Source: Phycisphaerales bacterium (GTDB lineage: Bacteria; Planctomycetota; Phycisphaerae; UBA1845). Taken from it: a stretch of DNA of 64,000 nucleotides. How positions within the stretch are numbered: the stretch's first letter is position 1; each line of letters opens with the position of its first letter. This document shows positions 43,906 to 53,213 of the stretch, piece after piece. Position numbers and translations under genes: made by a program. The notes below the pieces were generated by a model. The model saw nothing but the letters and a program-made list of their open reading frames with translations, was not told where the DNA came from and did not search any database. The stretch spans positions 124,001 through 188,000 of the forward strand of contig JACKHG010000003.1 in NCBI GenBank assembly GCA_020639115.1. The letters run 5' to 3'.

Positions 43906-46041
43906 ATGAATCAACCGCGGGGATTTCGTGCGCTCATGAGGGTTGTCCCGCTGGTCGTTGCGGTGAGCGCCCCGCTGGCGATGGCGCAGATCACCATCGT
44001 TGACGACAGCGACGCTGGTTTCACCGTGCTCAACGGCGCGTGGGCGACGAGCTCGACGGTCGCCGGCTACTACGGCGTCGACTATCACTACCTGAGCGCC
44101 ACCGGGGGCGGCGGCGCACTCGGCGCCGTCGAATGGCGGCCGAACCTGCCGAGCGCCGGCGACTACGACGTGTACGTCTACTATCCCTCCAGCACCGCCC
44201 GGCCCGACGATGCGACCTTCACCGTGCATCACGTCGGGGGCACCGCCGACGTCGCGGTCAACCAGCAGATTCACGGCGGCCTGTGGGTGCCGCTGGGACG
44301 CTTCGCCTTCTCCGCGGGCACGGGAGGCAGCGTTTCGCTCACCAACTCGGCGAGCAGCGGCAACGTGATCGCCGACGCGGTACGCTTCGTCTCGGTCGCG
44401 AATCCGCCGCTGTTCGTCGACGCGTCGCTGACGGCGCTCGACGGTTTGAACGTGGACGCGCGCAGCGCCTCGCTCGCTGACATCGATCGCGACGGCGACC
44501 TCGACCTGCTCTTCCAGGGCGGTTCGGGCGCCCAGCAACTGCTCCGCAACGAATTCGTCGGCGGAGGCGTGGTGACGTTCACGAACATCACCGCGCAACT
44601 GCCCGGCGGGCTCGGGCCGTCGTGGAGCGCCGGGTGGGGCGACTATGACGGCGACGGCGACGTGGACGTCTTCGTCGGCCAGTCCAACCTGGGCGGATCG
44701 GGCGACGTGCTGCGCAACGACGGTGCCGCCGGCTTCTCCAACCAGAGCGTCGCCACCGGGCTGGACGACCCGGGTTTTCACCAGAACGTGGCCTGGTGCG
44801 ATATCGACAACGATCGGGACCTGGATCTCATCCTGGCGATGGAGGGCCCCGAACTGCACGAGATCTACCTGCAGGGGCCGCCCCAGACGTTCACCGCGGT
44901 GGGGGCAGCCGTCGGCTTCCAGCAACCCGAGGGCGTCAAGGCCTACGGCATGGCCATCGGGGACAGCGACGGCGACGGAGACATGGACATCTACATCTCC
45001 ACCTGCCGTTCGAACAACAACATCCGCAACAACTTCTACGAAAACCAACTCGTCGAGACCGGGTCGCTGTCGTTCGTGGACATCGCCGACGCCAACGGAA
45101 CGCAGTTCATGCAGAACAGCTACCACGCGGAGTTCGTTGACTTCGACGACGACGGCGACCTCGACCTGCTCATGGCCGGCGCCGACGGACAGCGCACCAA
45201 GATCTTCCGCAACGACGGCGGTAACCAGTTCACCGACGTGGACACGCTGCTCGGCCACGACCTGCTCGATAACCGCGGCGGCGACTACAACGGCGGCCGG
45301 GCCGTCGACTACGACAACGATGGCGATCTCGATCTGTTCTTCCACGACCAGCGCGTCGCCAACGGCAGGAACCAGGCCCGCCGCCTGTTCCGCAACGACG
45401 GCAACTGGCAGTTCACCGATGTGACGGTGTCAGCCGGTCTCGACTTTCCCAATGAGGGCGCCTACGACAGCACCTGGGGCGATCTCGATCGCGACGGCGA
45501 CCTGGACCTCGTCGCGGCGACGAACACCAACGCCCCCGAACGCGTGTTTCTCAATACCGCCGCGGGCAACGGCAACCACTGGCTCATGGTGCGCCTCGCC
45601 GGACCGCCGGACAACACGACGGGCGTCGGGGCAGCCGTCTACACCACCATCAACTTCGGCACCCCGCAACAGCGCACGCTGCGCCGCGAGGCCAACACCA
45701 GCGCCGGCACCTTCAACCAGAGCGACCTGCCCGTGCACTTCGGCCTGGGGGCGGCTGACCACGTCGACGAACTGCGCGTGGTGTGGCCCAGCGGCGTCGA
45801 GCAGCGCCTCTGTGCCGTGGCAGCCGACCGCTACATCGAGGTCCACTACCCCACCGCGGGCGACTTCGACGGGGACGGCGACTTCGACCTGGTTGACCTC
45901 GCGGCCTTCGACGCCTGTCTGGGCGGGCCCGGCGCGGATCCGACTCCCGCCACAGCCGCGTGTGCCGCGTCGTGTCTGAGCGCCTTTGACCGCGACGCCG
46001 ACCAGGATGTGGACCTATCGGACTGGGGCCGGTTGCAGTAA
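43906..46041 (+). CDS. Exported golvesin/FG-GAP/ASPIC protein with dockerin-like tail
   Basis: 711 residues from ATG 43906 (AAGGAG 7 nt upstream) with a signal peptide ending APLAMAQ. Domain order: golvesin C-terminal-like domain (about 28-165, ending NVIADAVRFV as in the amidase at 34-36 kb), FG-GAP/VCBS Ca-loop repeats (about 170-540), an ASPIC/UnbV domain (about 554-648, HFGLGAADHVDELRVVWPSG), and a dockerin-like pair with CLGGPG (about 650-711). No catalytic residues are seen. It is a probable surface protein; the ligand is unknown. Confidence 0.88.
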   Translation: MNQPRGFRALMRVVPLVVAVSAPLAMAQITIVDDSDAGFTVLNGAWATSSTVAGYYGVDYHYLSATGGGGALGAVEWRPNLPSAGDYDVYVYYPSSTARPDDATFTVHHVGGTADVAVNQQIHGGLWVPLGRFAFSAGTGGSVSLTNSASSGNVIADAVRFVSVANPPLFVDASLTALDGLNVDARSASLADIDRDGDLDLLFQGGSGAQQLLRNEFVGGGVVTFTNITAQLPGGLGPSWSAGWGDYDGDGDVDVFVGQSNLGGSGDVLRNDGAAGFSNQSVATGLDDPGFHQNVAWCDIDNDRDLDLILAMEGPELHEIYLQGPPQTFTAVGAAVGFQQPEGVKAYGMAIGDSDGDGDMDIYISTCRSNNNIRNNFYENQLVETGSLSFVDIADANGTQFMQNSYHAEFVDFDDDGDLDLLMAGADGQRTKIFRNDGGNQFTDVDTLLGHDLLDNRGGDYNGGRAVDYDNDGDLDLFFHDQRVANGRNQARRLFRNDGNWQFTDVTVSAGLDFPNEGAYDSTWGDLDRDGDLDLVAATNTNAPERVFLNTAAGNGNHWLMVRLAGPPDNTTGVGAAVYTTINFGTPQQRTLRREANTSAGTFNQSDLPVHFGLGAADHVDELRVVWPSGVEQRLCAVAADRYIEVHYPTAGDFDGDGDFDLVDLAAFDACLGGPGADPTPATAACAASCLSAFDRDADQDVDLSDWGRLQ

Positions 46042-46359
46042 TCCGCGGCGCACCGCCCGCCGGATCCGCCACGGGCTGCGGACTTGTCCCAGGTCTTTTG
46101 CGGGTAATTCCCACCGGCTGGCGGCTGGGGTATCTTCCCTGGATGCATCTTGAACAGGAAGCCGTCCCGAGAATACAATTGCAACCGGGCAGGGATAGCT
46201 GAACAGATCGCACGGGACGGGCGGTGCTTCACGCCGCGTCCCTTCCGAGAGAGAGCTTGGGGGCAGAGAGTCAGCCGCGAAGTGTGTGCTTGCGCGGACT
46301 GTAAGATGACCTTCAGGCAGCACCTGGGGAAAAGTGAATCTTGAGGAAGGGACAGGAAC
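46042..46359. other. Spacer upstream of first PEP-CTERM gene of pair
   Basis: 318 bp without a gene. Its end carries a 16-nt leader shared with the next PEP-CTERM gene (46344-46359). TTCCGAGAGAG near 46238 also recurs near 47635, upstream of that gene. No terminator or known riboswitch was recognised. Confidence 0.5.
46344..46359 (+). promoter_or_regulatory. Extended SD leader shared by PEP-CTERM pair
   Basis: AGGAAGGGACAGGAAC sits directly before ATG 46360 and is identical to 47743-47758. Both AGGA-type cores could pair with 16S rRNA. Confidence 0.6.
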
Positions 46360-47301
46360 ATGAAACGACTGATGGCATTTATGGGGGTGTTGGCGCTGGT
46401 TGCGCCGGCTGCGATGGCGTCGCTCTACGCCGAGGACTTCAACGCGGACCATACCGCCAACTGGATGGTGAATGATCCCGGGCTGAGCGACATCGGCGTC
46501 GATTTCTTCTACGACTATTCCGCGATCGGCGTACCCGCTGCCCCGAACGGTTCGGGCACGCGCGGCCTGAAGATGACCTGCAACAACAGCGGCGGGGTTT
46601 TCTCAGGGTTCAGCGTCTCCCCGCTCGGGCAGAGCTTCAGCGGCAACTACAAGCTGAGCTTCGACATGTGGCTGAACTACGTCGGACCGCTCGGCGCCGG
46701 TGGCAGCGGCACAACGCAACTCGGCCAGGTGGGCATCGGCACCGCGGGCAACGTCCCGATGTGGCCGGGCGCCGGGACGAAGGAAAGCGTCACGTTCGCC
46801 GCAACCCTGGATGGCGGTTCGAGCGTGGACTACCGCGTGTACTCCAGCGCTCAGCCCACCGGCTACCCCGACGCTGACCCGGTGTTTGCAGCCGGCGCCC
46901 ACGCCGGCAACCGCAACGAGAGCGATCCCTACTACACCGCGGCGTTCCCCGGAACCACCGCCCCCGCCGCGCAGACGCTCCTCTTCCCCGGACAGACCGG
47001 CACCACCGATAACGGCGAAGTCTCGTTCGCGTGGCGCGCCGTCGAGGTGGACGTGGCCGGCGGCTTCGCGACTTGGAGCATCGATGGAACACCCATCGCC
47101 ACGATCGACCTCTCGACGGTCACTCTCGGCGGTGGCAACATCCTCTTCGGCCACAGCGACACCAACAGCAGCTCGTCGGCCGATCCGAACGACAGCCTGC
47201 TCAACGTCACCCTGATCGACAACATCGTCGTGACGCCGGAGCCCGCGTCGCTGGCGCTGCTGGCGCTCGGCGGCCTGGCTGTGCTGCGCCGCAAACGCTG
47301 A
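46360..47301 (+). CDS. PEP-CTERM protein with shared beta module
   Basis: 313 residues with a signal peptide (MAFMGVLALVAPAAMA). Nearly the whole mature protein is the beta-rich module also found in the M14 peptidase, the 1285-residue protein and the next gene (DYSAIGVPAAPNGSG, FDMWLNYVG, DYRVY, WSIDGTPIATI). The end TPEPASLALLALGG plus RRKR is a PEP-CTERM signal for exosortase-type sorting. No active-site motif was seen. Cell surface or extracellular matrix location is likely. It begins right after an extended SD shared with its neighbour and ends at a strong terminator. Confidence 0.85.
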   Translation: MKRLMAFMGVLALVAPAAMASLYAEDFNADHTANWMVNDPGLSDIGVDFFYDYSAIGVPAAPNGSGTRGLKMTCNNSGGVFSGFSVSPLGQSFSGNYKLSFDMWLNYVGPLGAGGSGTTQLGQVGIGTAGNVPMWPGAGTKESVTFAATLDGGSSVDYRVYSSAQPTGYPDADPVFAAGAHAGNRNESDPYYTAAFPGTTAPAAQTLLFPGQTGTTDNGEVSFAWRAVEVDVAGGFATWSIDGTPIATIDLSTVTLGGGNILFGHSDTNSSSSADPNDSLLNVTLIDNIVVTPEPASLALLALGGLAVLRRKR

Positions 47302-47333
47302 GTCGCAGCGGACATTTCGCATGAACCGTCAAT

Positions 47334-47373
47334 GGGGCTGCCCGCGTGGCAACGCGGGCAGCCCCGTATTCTT
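47334..47373 (+). terminator. Terminator of first PEP-CTERM gene
   Basis: 13-bp perfect stem (47334-47346 with 47353-47365), 6-nt loop, then GTATTCTT. The T-run is short but the stem is strong. Confidence 0.75.
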
Positions 47374-47742
47374 ATCGGCGCACACGGACCGGCGGGGCCC
47401 CAGGCGGGGGCGACGCTTCGAGCGCGGGAGCTGCCGGCTGTGCGGAAATGATCATCCGGATCGGGGTATGTCCTATGCCATAGGGTGGAATCCCTCGTCA
47501 GAAAGTACTGAAAAGAAGCGATTAAGCCTTGAATGAGCCGTGCTGGTTGCCTTAACATCGTTGTCGGGGGCGTGAAAACGCATCAGCCGCAGGTACTTGG
47601 CCGGGAACCACCTGCAGGTCCTGTCTCGTGGTTGTTCCGAGAGAGTCGAGAATACGAGCGTATCGGGTATGCGTTCGGGGCACGCGCTGCGATGGCAGGC
47701 GTGGCTTGGCCATTTCCATGGCAGGAGCAGTGGAGTCGATTC

Positions 47743-47758
47743 AGGAAGGGACAGGAAC
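47743..47758 (+). promoter_or_regulatory. Extended SD leader, second copy
   Basis: Identical 16 nt to 46344-46359, 1 nt before ATG 47760. Retention next to spacers that otherwise differ suggests function or recent duplication. Confidence 0.6.
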
Positions 47759-47759
47759 C

Positions 47760-48641
47760 ATGAAAAAAGCAGTGGCAATGGCGTGCGTGCGCGGTCTGGC
47801 GGCACCTGCGTTCGCCAACATCCTCGATAACTTCGAGGTGGACTCGTCCGCCAACTACACGATTCTGACGGACGCCAACGCGCCGTCAGGCGACGGGACC
47901 GCCGACAGCACGGCGACGTTCGCGTTCGACTACATCGCCGCGGGCATCCCGCTCGCGCCACGCTCGACCGCCGGCGACCGCGGCGGCCTCCGTATGACGG
48001 CGAATGACCTTGCCGGCGAGGCCGACCATATCACCGCGTTCCACAACAGCGCATTCGTCAACGGCTCGTCGCTGCACATGCAGGTGGACATGTACATGGG
48101 CGTGACCGGCACTGGCGGCACCACCGAGTTTTCGCACATCGGCATCGGCAGCGATGGGACCGACTTCAACTCGATCTTCACGCCCATCGCGGGCGACGGC
48201 CACTTCCTGGCCATGACGGGTGAGGGCGGTTCGAGTTCGGACTACCGTCACTTCGTCGAGGGCACCCCGGTCAATTCGGGCGATGCCAGCTACCTCAACA
48301 GCACGAACACCACGAACGCCACGGGCGATACCTATCAGTCCATCTTCCCGTCGGGCAGTTGGGACTATCCGGGTTCGCCGGGCAACGGCTGGGTCACCGT
48401 GGACATCCAGGTGGCCGGCGGCGAGGTAACCTACTCGCTCAACGGCACGCCGATCATCCGTACGCCGGAAGTGGACGCGTCGGGTCTGATCAGCCTGGGC
48501 TACACCGACGCCTTCACGTCCGTCGCCGATCCGTTCCAGTCGATGTTCGTCATCTACGATAACCTCGAAGTGGTTCCGGAGCCGGCTTCGCTGGCGCTGC
48601 TGGCGCTGGGCGGCATGATGACGCTGCGTCGTCGTCGCTGA
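47760..48641 (+). CDS. PEP-CTERM protein with shared beta module
   Basis: 293 residues from ATG 47760. The signal region is short (MKKAVAMACVRGLAAPAFA). The body is the same module as its neighbour but is closer in wording to the M14 peptidase copy: DYIAAGIPLAPRS, LAMTGEGGSSSDYR, GGEVTYSLNGTPIIRTP, FVIYDNLEV. The end VPEPASLALLALGG with RRRR is a PEP-CTERM signal. With the gene at 46360 it forms a tandem pair, probably by duplication and divergence. Function is unknown. Confidence 0.85.
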   Translation: MKKAVAMACVRGLAAPAFANILDNFEVDSSANYTILTDANAPSGDGTADSTATFAFDYIAAGIPLAPRSTAGDRGGLRMTANDLAGEADHITAFHNSAFVNGSSLHMQVDMYMGVTGTGGTTEFSHIGIGSDGTDFNSIFTPIAGDGHFLAMTGEGGSSSDYRHFVEGTPVNSGDASYLNSTNTTNATGDTYQSIFPSGSWDYPGSPGNGWVTVDIQVAGGEVTYSLNGTPIIRTPEVDASGLISLGYTDAFTSVADPFQSMFVIYDNLEVVPEPASLALLALGGMMTLRRRR

Positions 48642-48669
48642 TCGTCGTTATTTAAAGCTGAAAACGTGC

Positions 48670-48706
48670 GGGGCTTGTTCGCTGGGTGCGAACAAGCCCC
48701 GTTTCC
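48670..48706 (+). terminator. Terminator of second PEP-CTERM gene
   Basis: 13-bp perfect stem (48670-48682 with 48688-48700), 5-nt loop, then GTTTCC. It separates this gene from the convergent transglutaminase-serine hydrolase gene. Confidence 0.75.
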
Positions 48707-48737
48707 TATGCGCGTTGCAACAGACCAGCGGTCTGTC

Positions 48738-51299
48738 TCATTTCACTCCGACCAGCGCTTCTGCCACCGTGCTCCATACGGCCTTGCGAAAGGCAGCGAC
48801 CTTGCTCGTGTCGTCGGGATGCACTCGGTTGGTCAGCGCAATCACGTAATATCCGGCCTCGGGGTAAATGCGGATCGCCGTTCCCGTATAGCCGGTGTGC
48901 CCAAACGCGTACAGAACGTCCACGCCCGTGTCACCGGCGTCCGGGGCGTAGATATCCCAGAGCACGCCGCGCCGGTCCGGTGAACCCGGATTCTGCGGCG
49001 TCGTGATCAGCTTGACCGTCTCGGGCTTCAGGATCCGCACGTCGCCCCGCTTCCCGTCACCGAGCAGCATCTCCGCCAGCGTGGCGATGTCGTCCGCGGT
49101 GCTGAAGAGCCCGGCGTTGCCCGAGACGCCGCCGAGCATGGCCGCCATCGGATCGTGCACCTGGCCGCGCAGAAACCCACCCGGCCCGGTCCCGTGCTCG
49201 GCGCGCGTCGTGGGCACGCAGCGTGCGGCCAGCTCCGGCCCCGGCTTGTAGGTCGTCTGCGTCATCCCCAGCGGCGCGAAGACGTGCTCGGCGGCAAAGC
49301 GATCGAGCGGCATGCCGCTGATCTTCTCCACGACCTCGCCCGTCAGAATCGCGTTGAGGCAACTGTAGCGCACCTTTGCGCCCGGTTCGGCAACGAGATC
49401 GACGTCGTTGACCGCGGCGCGCATCGCATCCGGGCAGGGGAATCCGTACTTCGCGCGGAGCGGCTTCTGCTGCGCGGCGCCCAGGTAGGGCACCTCGCCC
49501 GACATGTGCGTCACGAGGTTGCGGATCGTGACCTGGGCCTTCGCGCCCGACGCGAACTCCGGAAGGTATTTCCCAACAGGATCATCCAGCTTCACCTTGC
49601 CCTCGTCGAGCAGCACCGCGAGACTCGTGCCCGTCGCGATCGGCTTGGTCATCGACGCCAGGTCAAAAATCGCGTCCACCGGCATGGCCACCTTCGTCGG
49701 CTCGATCTGCAGATAGCCGTACGACCGCCGGATCCGCTCGTACCCGTCCTTCGTTCGCCGGCCGATGAGCACCACCGCACCCGGGATTTTTTCCGCCGCC
49801 AGCAGGTCGTCGGCGATGGCATCCAACGCCTCGCCCGCCGCCGTCAGGCTGTGCTCCTGCGGCATCGTCTCCAGGTCGAAATCCCAGCTCCACTCGTCGA
49901 AGTAGAGGTTGTGCCCGTCGATCTCGATCTCGCCGCGCTGGAAGTCGCTCGGCTCGCTGCGGAAGCTCGTCTTCGGCGGAACGAGATCCCGGCCGTAGTC
50001 GAGATTGACGATCATCCGGTACGGATCCATGTGGCCGCAGTAGAACTCGCGCACCCGCGGATCGGGGTGATCCTGCAGCCCGTACGACGGATCGACCGGC
50101 AGCCAGCCCCACGGACCGACGTAGATTTCGGCCCAGTCGTGCATGTTCCATCCGATCGGCTGGGTCTCCCAGCCCGACTGCCACCGCGCCGGTACGCCCG
50201 CCGCCCGGCAGAGTGTGATGTAGAGCAGCGCCTGGACGCCGCAATCCCCGCGCCGCGACGTCATCGCCTTGTCGCTGATGTCGAAGATCGTGCTGTATTC
50301 CATCTCGGCGTTGTAGCGCACGTTCGCACAGACCCAGTGGTAGAGCTTCTTGGCCTTCAGCAACGGGTTGGTCTCACCTTTCGTGACTTCGTCGGCGATG
50401 CGGCGAATCTCCGGCGTGAAAACGATGTGCGGCGGCCGCTCGGCGGTGAACTCGCGCATGACCCGGCTGCGGGGGTCCGGCAACGTCGCCTCCGTCGGAT
50501 CGAGACGCGGACAGAACGCCCGCGTCGTGAATTCGAACTCAGCCGTGAACGCCAGCGGTGCGTCCGCATCGTCGATGGTCTTCTCGAAGTACACCGTCCG
50601 CTGCGGCGTGTTGTTCGGGGCGACCTTACCGCCGGGCGGATCGGTGCGGATCAGCCGCACGTCGCTCTGCTGGCGGTATTCCTGGGGATAGGGGAGCCAG
50701 CAACGCACTTTTGCGCCCGGCTTGACCCGCGCGTTGCCGTCCTTGACCCGCAGCGTGTACGTCACGTGATGGTGCACCGGGTAGACTTCGGTGTCGCCCG
50801 TCCGGTCGGCAATCTCGAGCAGGTGCGCGATGTGCCGAGGCAGGTCGAAGTCGTCGCCGGCGGGCGGAACGCTCGGCGTGCGCCGCGCTTTCGCCTCCGC
50901 GCAGAAGCGGAACAGGTTGCTCGGCTCGCGGGCGAAATAACGCGTCTCCCCGTCGATCACGCGATGCTGCAGATCGTCGTGCTCCGTCCAGCGGGCCACG
51001 TCCTCCGCGGTCACGTCGGGAATGCTCTGCTTGAGCTTGGCGAGCATCGCGTCGGCGGTCAGGCGGTAGTCGATCAGAATGCGGCGCATCTGCTCCCGGA
51101 GTATCGCGCACGGCGACGTCACGGGCGCCGTGGGATCCGCGATGCAGTCGCTCAGCAGCGCGTCGGCGTCGTGAAACCGGCCTTGCTGCACGAGATCGCG
51201 CGCCTGCTCGACGTCGCCGGCATCGGCGGCCCAGGCCGTCGCGGAGCCCAGCGCTGCCGTAACGGTAAATACCCATAGAGGACCGAGGGAAACTCGCAT
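48738..51299 (-). CDS. Exported transglutaminase-like/beta-lactamase-like fusion
   Basis: 853 residues from ATG 51299 (AAGGA 9 nt upstream) with a signal peptide (VFTVTAALGSATAWA). A helical N-terminal region precedes a transglutaminase-like domain with triad Cys353 (RRGDCGVQ), His387 (NMHDWAEIYV) and Asp403 (VDPSYG). A class C beta-lactamase-like serine hydrolase fills about 515-850, with Ser549-x-x-Lys552 (ASMTK), Tyr in YSCLN and a FGHTGYTG block. Both parts look active. The first could cut or cross-link peptides, the second acts on D-amino-acid peptides or esters. Periplasmic wall or peptide processing is inferred. It diverges from the NlpC/P60 gene across 148 bp. Confidence 0.88.
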   Translation of the reverse strand: MRVSLGPLWVFTVTAALGSATAWAADAGDVEQARDLVQQGRFHDADALLSDCIADPTAPVTSPCAILREQMRRILIDYRLTADAMLAKLKQSIPDVTAEDVARWTEHDDLQHRVIDGETRYFAREPSNLFRFCAEAKARRTPSVPPAGDDFDLPRHIAHLLEIADRTGDTEVYPVHHHVTYTLRVKDGNARVKPGAKVRCWLPYPQEYRQQSDVRLIRTDPPGGKVAPNNTPQRTVYFEKTIDDADAPLAFTAEFEFTTRAFCPRLDPTEATLPDPRSRVMREFTAERPPHIVFTPEIRRIADEVTKGETNPLLKAKKLYHWVCANVRYNAEMEYSTIFDISDKAMTSRRGDCGVQALLYITLCRAAGVPARWQSGWETQPIGWNMHDWAEIYVGPWGWLPVDPSYGLQDHPDPRVREFYCGHMDPYRMIVNLDYGRDLVPPKTSFRSEPSDFQRGEIEIDGHNLYFDEWSWDFDLETMPQEHSLTAAGEALDAIADDLLAAEKIPGAVVLIGRRTKDGYERIRRSYGYLQIEPTKVAMPVDAIFDLASMTKPIATGTSLAVLLDEGKVKLDDPVGKYLPEFASGAKAQVTIRNLVTHMSGEVPYLGAAQQKPLRAKYGFPCPDAMRAAVNDVDLVAEPGAKVRYSCLNAILTGEVVEKISGMPLDRFAAEHVFAPLGMTQTTYKPGPELAARCVPTTRAEHGTGPGGFLRGQVHDPMAAMLGGVSGNAGLFSTADDIATLAEMLLGDGKRGDVRILKPETVKLITTPQNPGSPDRRGVLWDIYAPDAGDTGVDVLYAFGHTGYTGTAIRIYPEAGYYVIALTNRVHPDDTSKVAAFRKAVWSTVAEALVGVK

Positions 51300-51447
51300 G
51301 GCATGGTTTCCTTTTCGTGGAAGGAGTGTTTCAATCGCACGCGCAGAATAAAGCAAGGCCCGGCAGGCGTCGAGCGGCTTGTATTTCAGAGGCCCGTTCG
51401 TACAGTGAATGCATCGCCACGTCCTGCAACGATGGGAGGCATTCGGC

Positions 51448-53184
51448 ATGCAGGTTACCGTGTTCATGCTCGTCGCCGCGCTCGCCGCCGGCGAACGTTC
51501 CGCTTCGACGCCGTCCGCCGGCGGTCGCGCCGCTCATGCCGTCGCCACGTATCAGCCGTTCAACATCCCGGATGGGGCGGACCTGCGCGGTCTCCGCGTG
51601 GGCCTCGATTGGACGCCGGCAGACGACGACGCGTCCGCAGATTGTGCCCGTCGCCTGTCACTCACCGCGGGTTATCTCTTTCATATCGTCCGGCGCCGCG
51701 GCGGAGAACTGGTCCTGAGCCACGCACCCGGCGAGGACGCGCTGGAATCCGCAGCCGGCCGCGCGCAGCGCGTCAGCACGCTCGCCTCCGCGCGCTGCGA
51801 CTTGGTGCTCGTGCTGCACTGTCCGTCCCCACCACCGACGTCGGTGCCTGACACCGCCGAGCAGCCGTGGCTCGCTTCGCTCACGGGTTGGACCGCTCGG
51901 CCAGGCGGCAACGGGCAGAGCGATTCCGCGATGGAAGGATCTGAATCGCTCACTGCGCACTGTCCGGTCGTCAATCTGCACGTGCCCGACGCACCGGCGA
52001 AATCGACGCCGACCTGGCAGACCGCGCGAACCGACGCGCTCGCGCTGACCGACGCGCTCGCCCGCTATGCCGCCGACGATGATCGCGTCCGACCGTCCGC
52101 ACCGGGCGAGCCACTCCCCGGAGCCGGACGCGCAGCGCGCCTCGCGCGGCAACTCTGGCCGAACGGCGATCTGCCTCCCGAACGCGCCGCATGGCTGTGC
52201 TCCTTCGTCAGGCGGATCTCTCTCTCCAACCCATCGCTCGTCTACGCCCGTGTCGATGTGCAGCAGCGCGACGATCGCGTCGTCCTCACCGGCGCGGCCT
52301 CATCACCCTGCGTGGGGAATATGCTCGAAGCGGCGCTGCTGGCCGTAGGCGTCAACCAGGTGACGGACGAAATTCGATCGCTGCCCGACCGGTCGCGCCT
52401 GGGCGACAGGCTCTTCGGCGCGTGCCGCGTGTCCAGCGTGCTGACCCGCGTTGCACCGGATGAACACGCCGGACTGCAGACCGAACTGCTCTACGGCGAG
52501 CCGGTGTTCCTGCTCGACCGGCAGGGTGGCTACGTCCTGCTTCAGGGCGGCGACGGCTACTGGGGCTGGACCCGGGCCGACGCAATCGAGCCGATGGATC
52601 AGGCGGCATTCGCCGCGTACACAGCCGCTCCCGAGGCTGTGCTGCTTCACGACGTGGACAGCAACGGCGTGCACATCCCCCGCGGGGCGCGCGTGCGGCT
52701 CGCCAGGCAATCGACTCACGGCAGTGCGTTGAAGCTGCCCGACGGAGAGACGTTACGCGTGCCGCATGACGCCCTGGAGATCGTGGATACCGCGGAAACG
52801 GCCGCCCGGCGCGTCGACGCGGCCCTCGACCTGCTGCACACGCCGTACGTCTTCGGAGGGCGCAGCCCGGAGGGTCTGGACTGCAGCGGGCTGGCGGGCA
52901 ACGTCGCCGCCCGCAGTGGCACGTTCGCCGCCCGCGATGCCAACCAGCAGGCCCTCGCCGGCCGCTTGACCGCAACCGCGTGGTATCGCGCGGGAATGCA
53001 GGCCGGAGATCAGGTTTTCTTCATCGATCAGTCGGGCAAGATCTATCATACAGGCATCGCGTTGGATGCGACGCATATCATCCACTCGGCGCCGCCCGGT
53101 GTGCAGATCGGCACGTTTGTGCGCGGCGACCGCCTGTATGATGCCCGCATCGATCGGGACTTCTTCATTGCCAAGCGCCCGTAA
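51448..53184 (+). CDS. Exported NlpC/P60 peptidase with SH3-like domains
   Basis: 578 residues from ATG 51448 (GGGAGG 8 nt upstream), signal peptide FMLVAALAAGERSA. The C-terminal NlpC/P60 domain has Cys479 (LDCSGL), His534 (YHTGIA) and a third polar residue around His546. Two bacterial SH3-like units come before it (ELLYGEPVFLL, then VHIPRGARVRL). A BON-like unit lies near 270-325. The N-terminal 40-125 resembles a decayed amidase_3: VGLDW replaces the DxGHGG-type start, and LVLVLHC sits where SIHAN is usual. The enzyme likely cuts D-Glu to mDAP peptide links in peptidoglycan. The SpoIID-like gene follows by 29 bp. Confidence 0.87.
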   Translation: MQVTVFMLVAALAAGERSASTPSAGGRAAHAVATYQPFNIPDGADLRGLRVGLDWTPADDDASADCARRLSLTAGYLFHIVRRRGGELVLSHAPGEDALESAAGRAQRVSTLASARCDLVLVLHCPSPPPTSVPDTAEQPWLASLTGWTARPGGNGQSDSAMEGSESLTAHCPVVNLHVPDAPAKSTPTWQTARTDALALTDALARYAADDDRVRPSAPGEPLPGAGRAARLARQLWPNGDLPPERAAWLCSFVRRISLSNPSLVYARVDVQQRDDRVVLTGAASSPCVGNMLEAALLAVGVNQVTDEIRSLPDRSRLGDRLFGACRVSSVLTRVAPDEHAGLQTELLYGEPVFLLDRQGGYVLLQGGDGYWGWTRADAIEPMDQAAFAAYTAAPEAVLLHDVDSNGVHIPRGARVRLARQSTHGSALKLPDGETLRVPHDALEIVDTAETAARRVDAALDLLHTPYVFGGRSPEGLDCSGLAGNVAARSGTFAARDANQQALAGRLTATAWYRAGMQAGDQVFFIDQSGKIYHTGIALDATHIIHSAPPGVQIGTFVRGDRLYDARIDRDFFIAKRP

Positions 53185-53213
53185 CGCGTCAGCGCGCGGG
53201 CAGGAGCACAATC

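Larger units (their letters stand above)
47302..47759. other. Spacer between the two PEP-CTERM genes
   Basis: 458 bp holding the terminator of the first gene, then about 390 bp of leader or promoter sequence. The shared 16-nt leader (47743-47758) ends it. No known riboswitch could be assigned. Confidence 0.5.

Noticed and set aside
47700..47720. A TGGC...GGC spacing like a sigma54 promoter
   Set aside because: The GG-to-GC distance is one base too long and the sequence fits poorly.
47302..47759. Riboswitch (for example c-di-GMP) in the spacer
   Set aside because: No match to the conserved core could be made by eye.
49155..51278. A 707-codon plus-strand frame
   Set aside because: Antisense to the transglutaminase-serine hydrolase gene; no conserved motif or SD.
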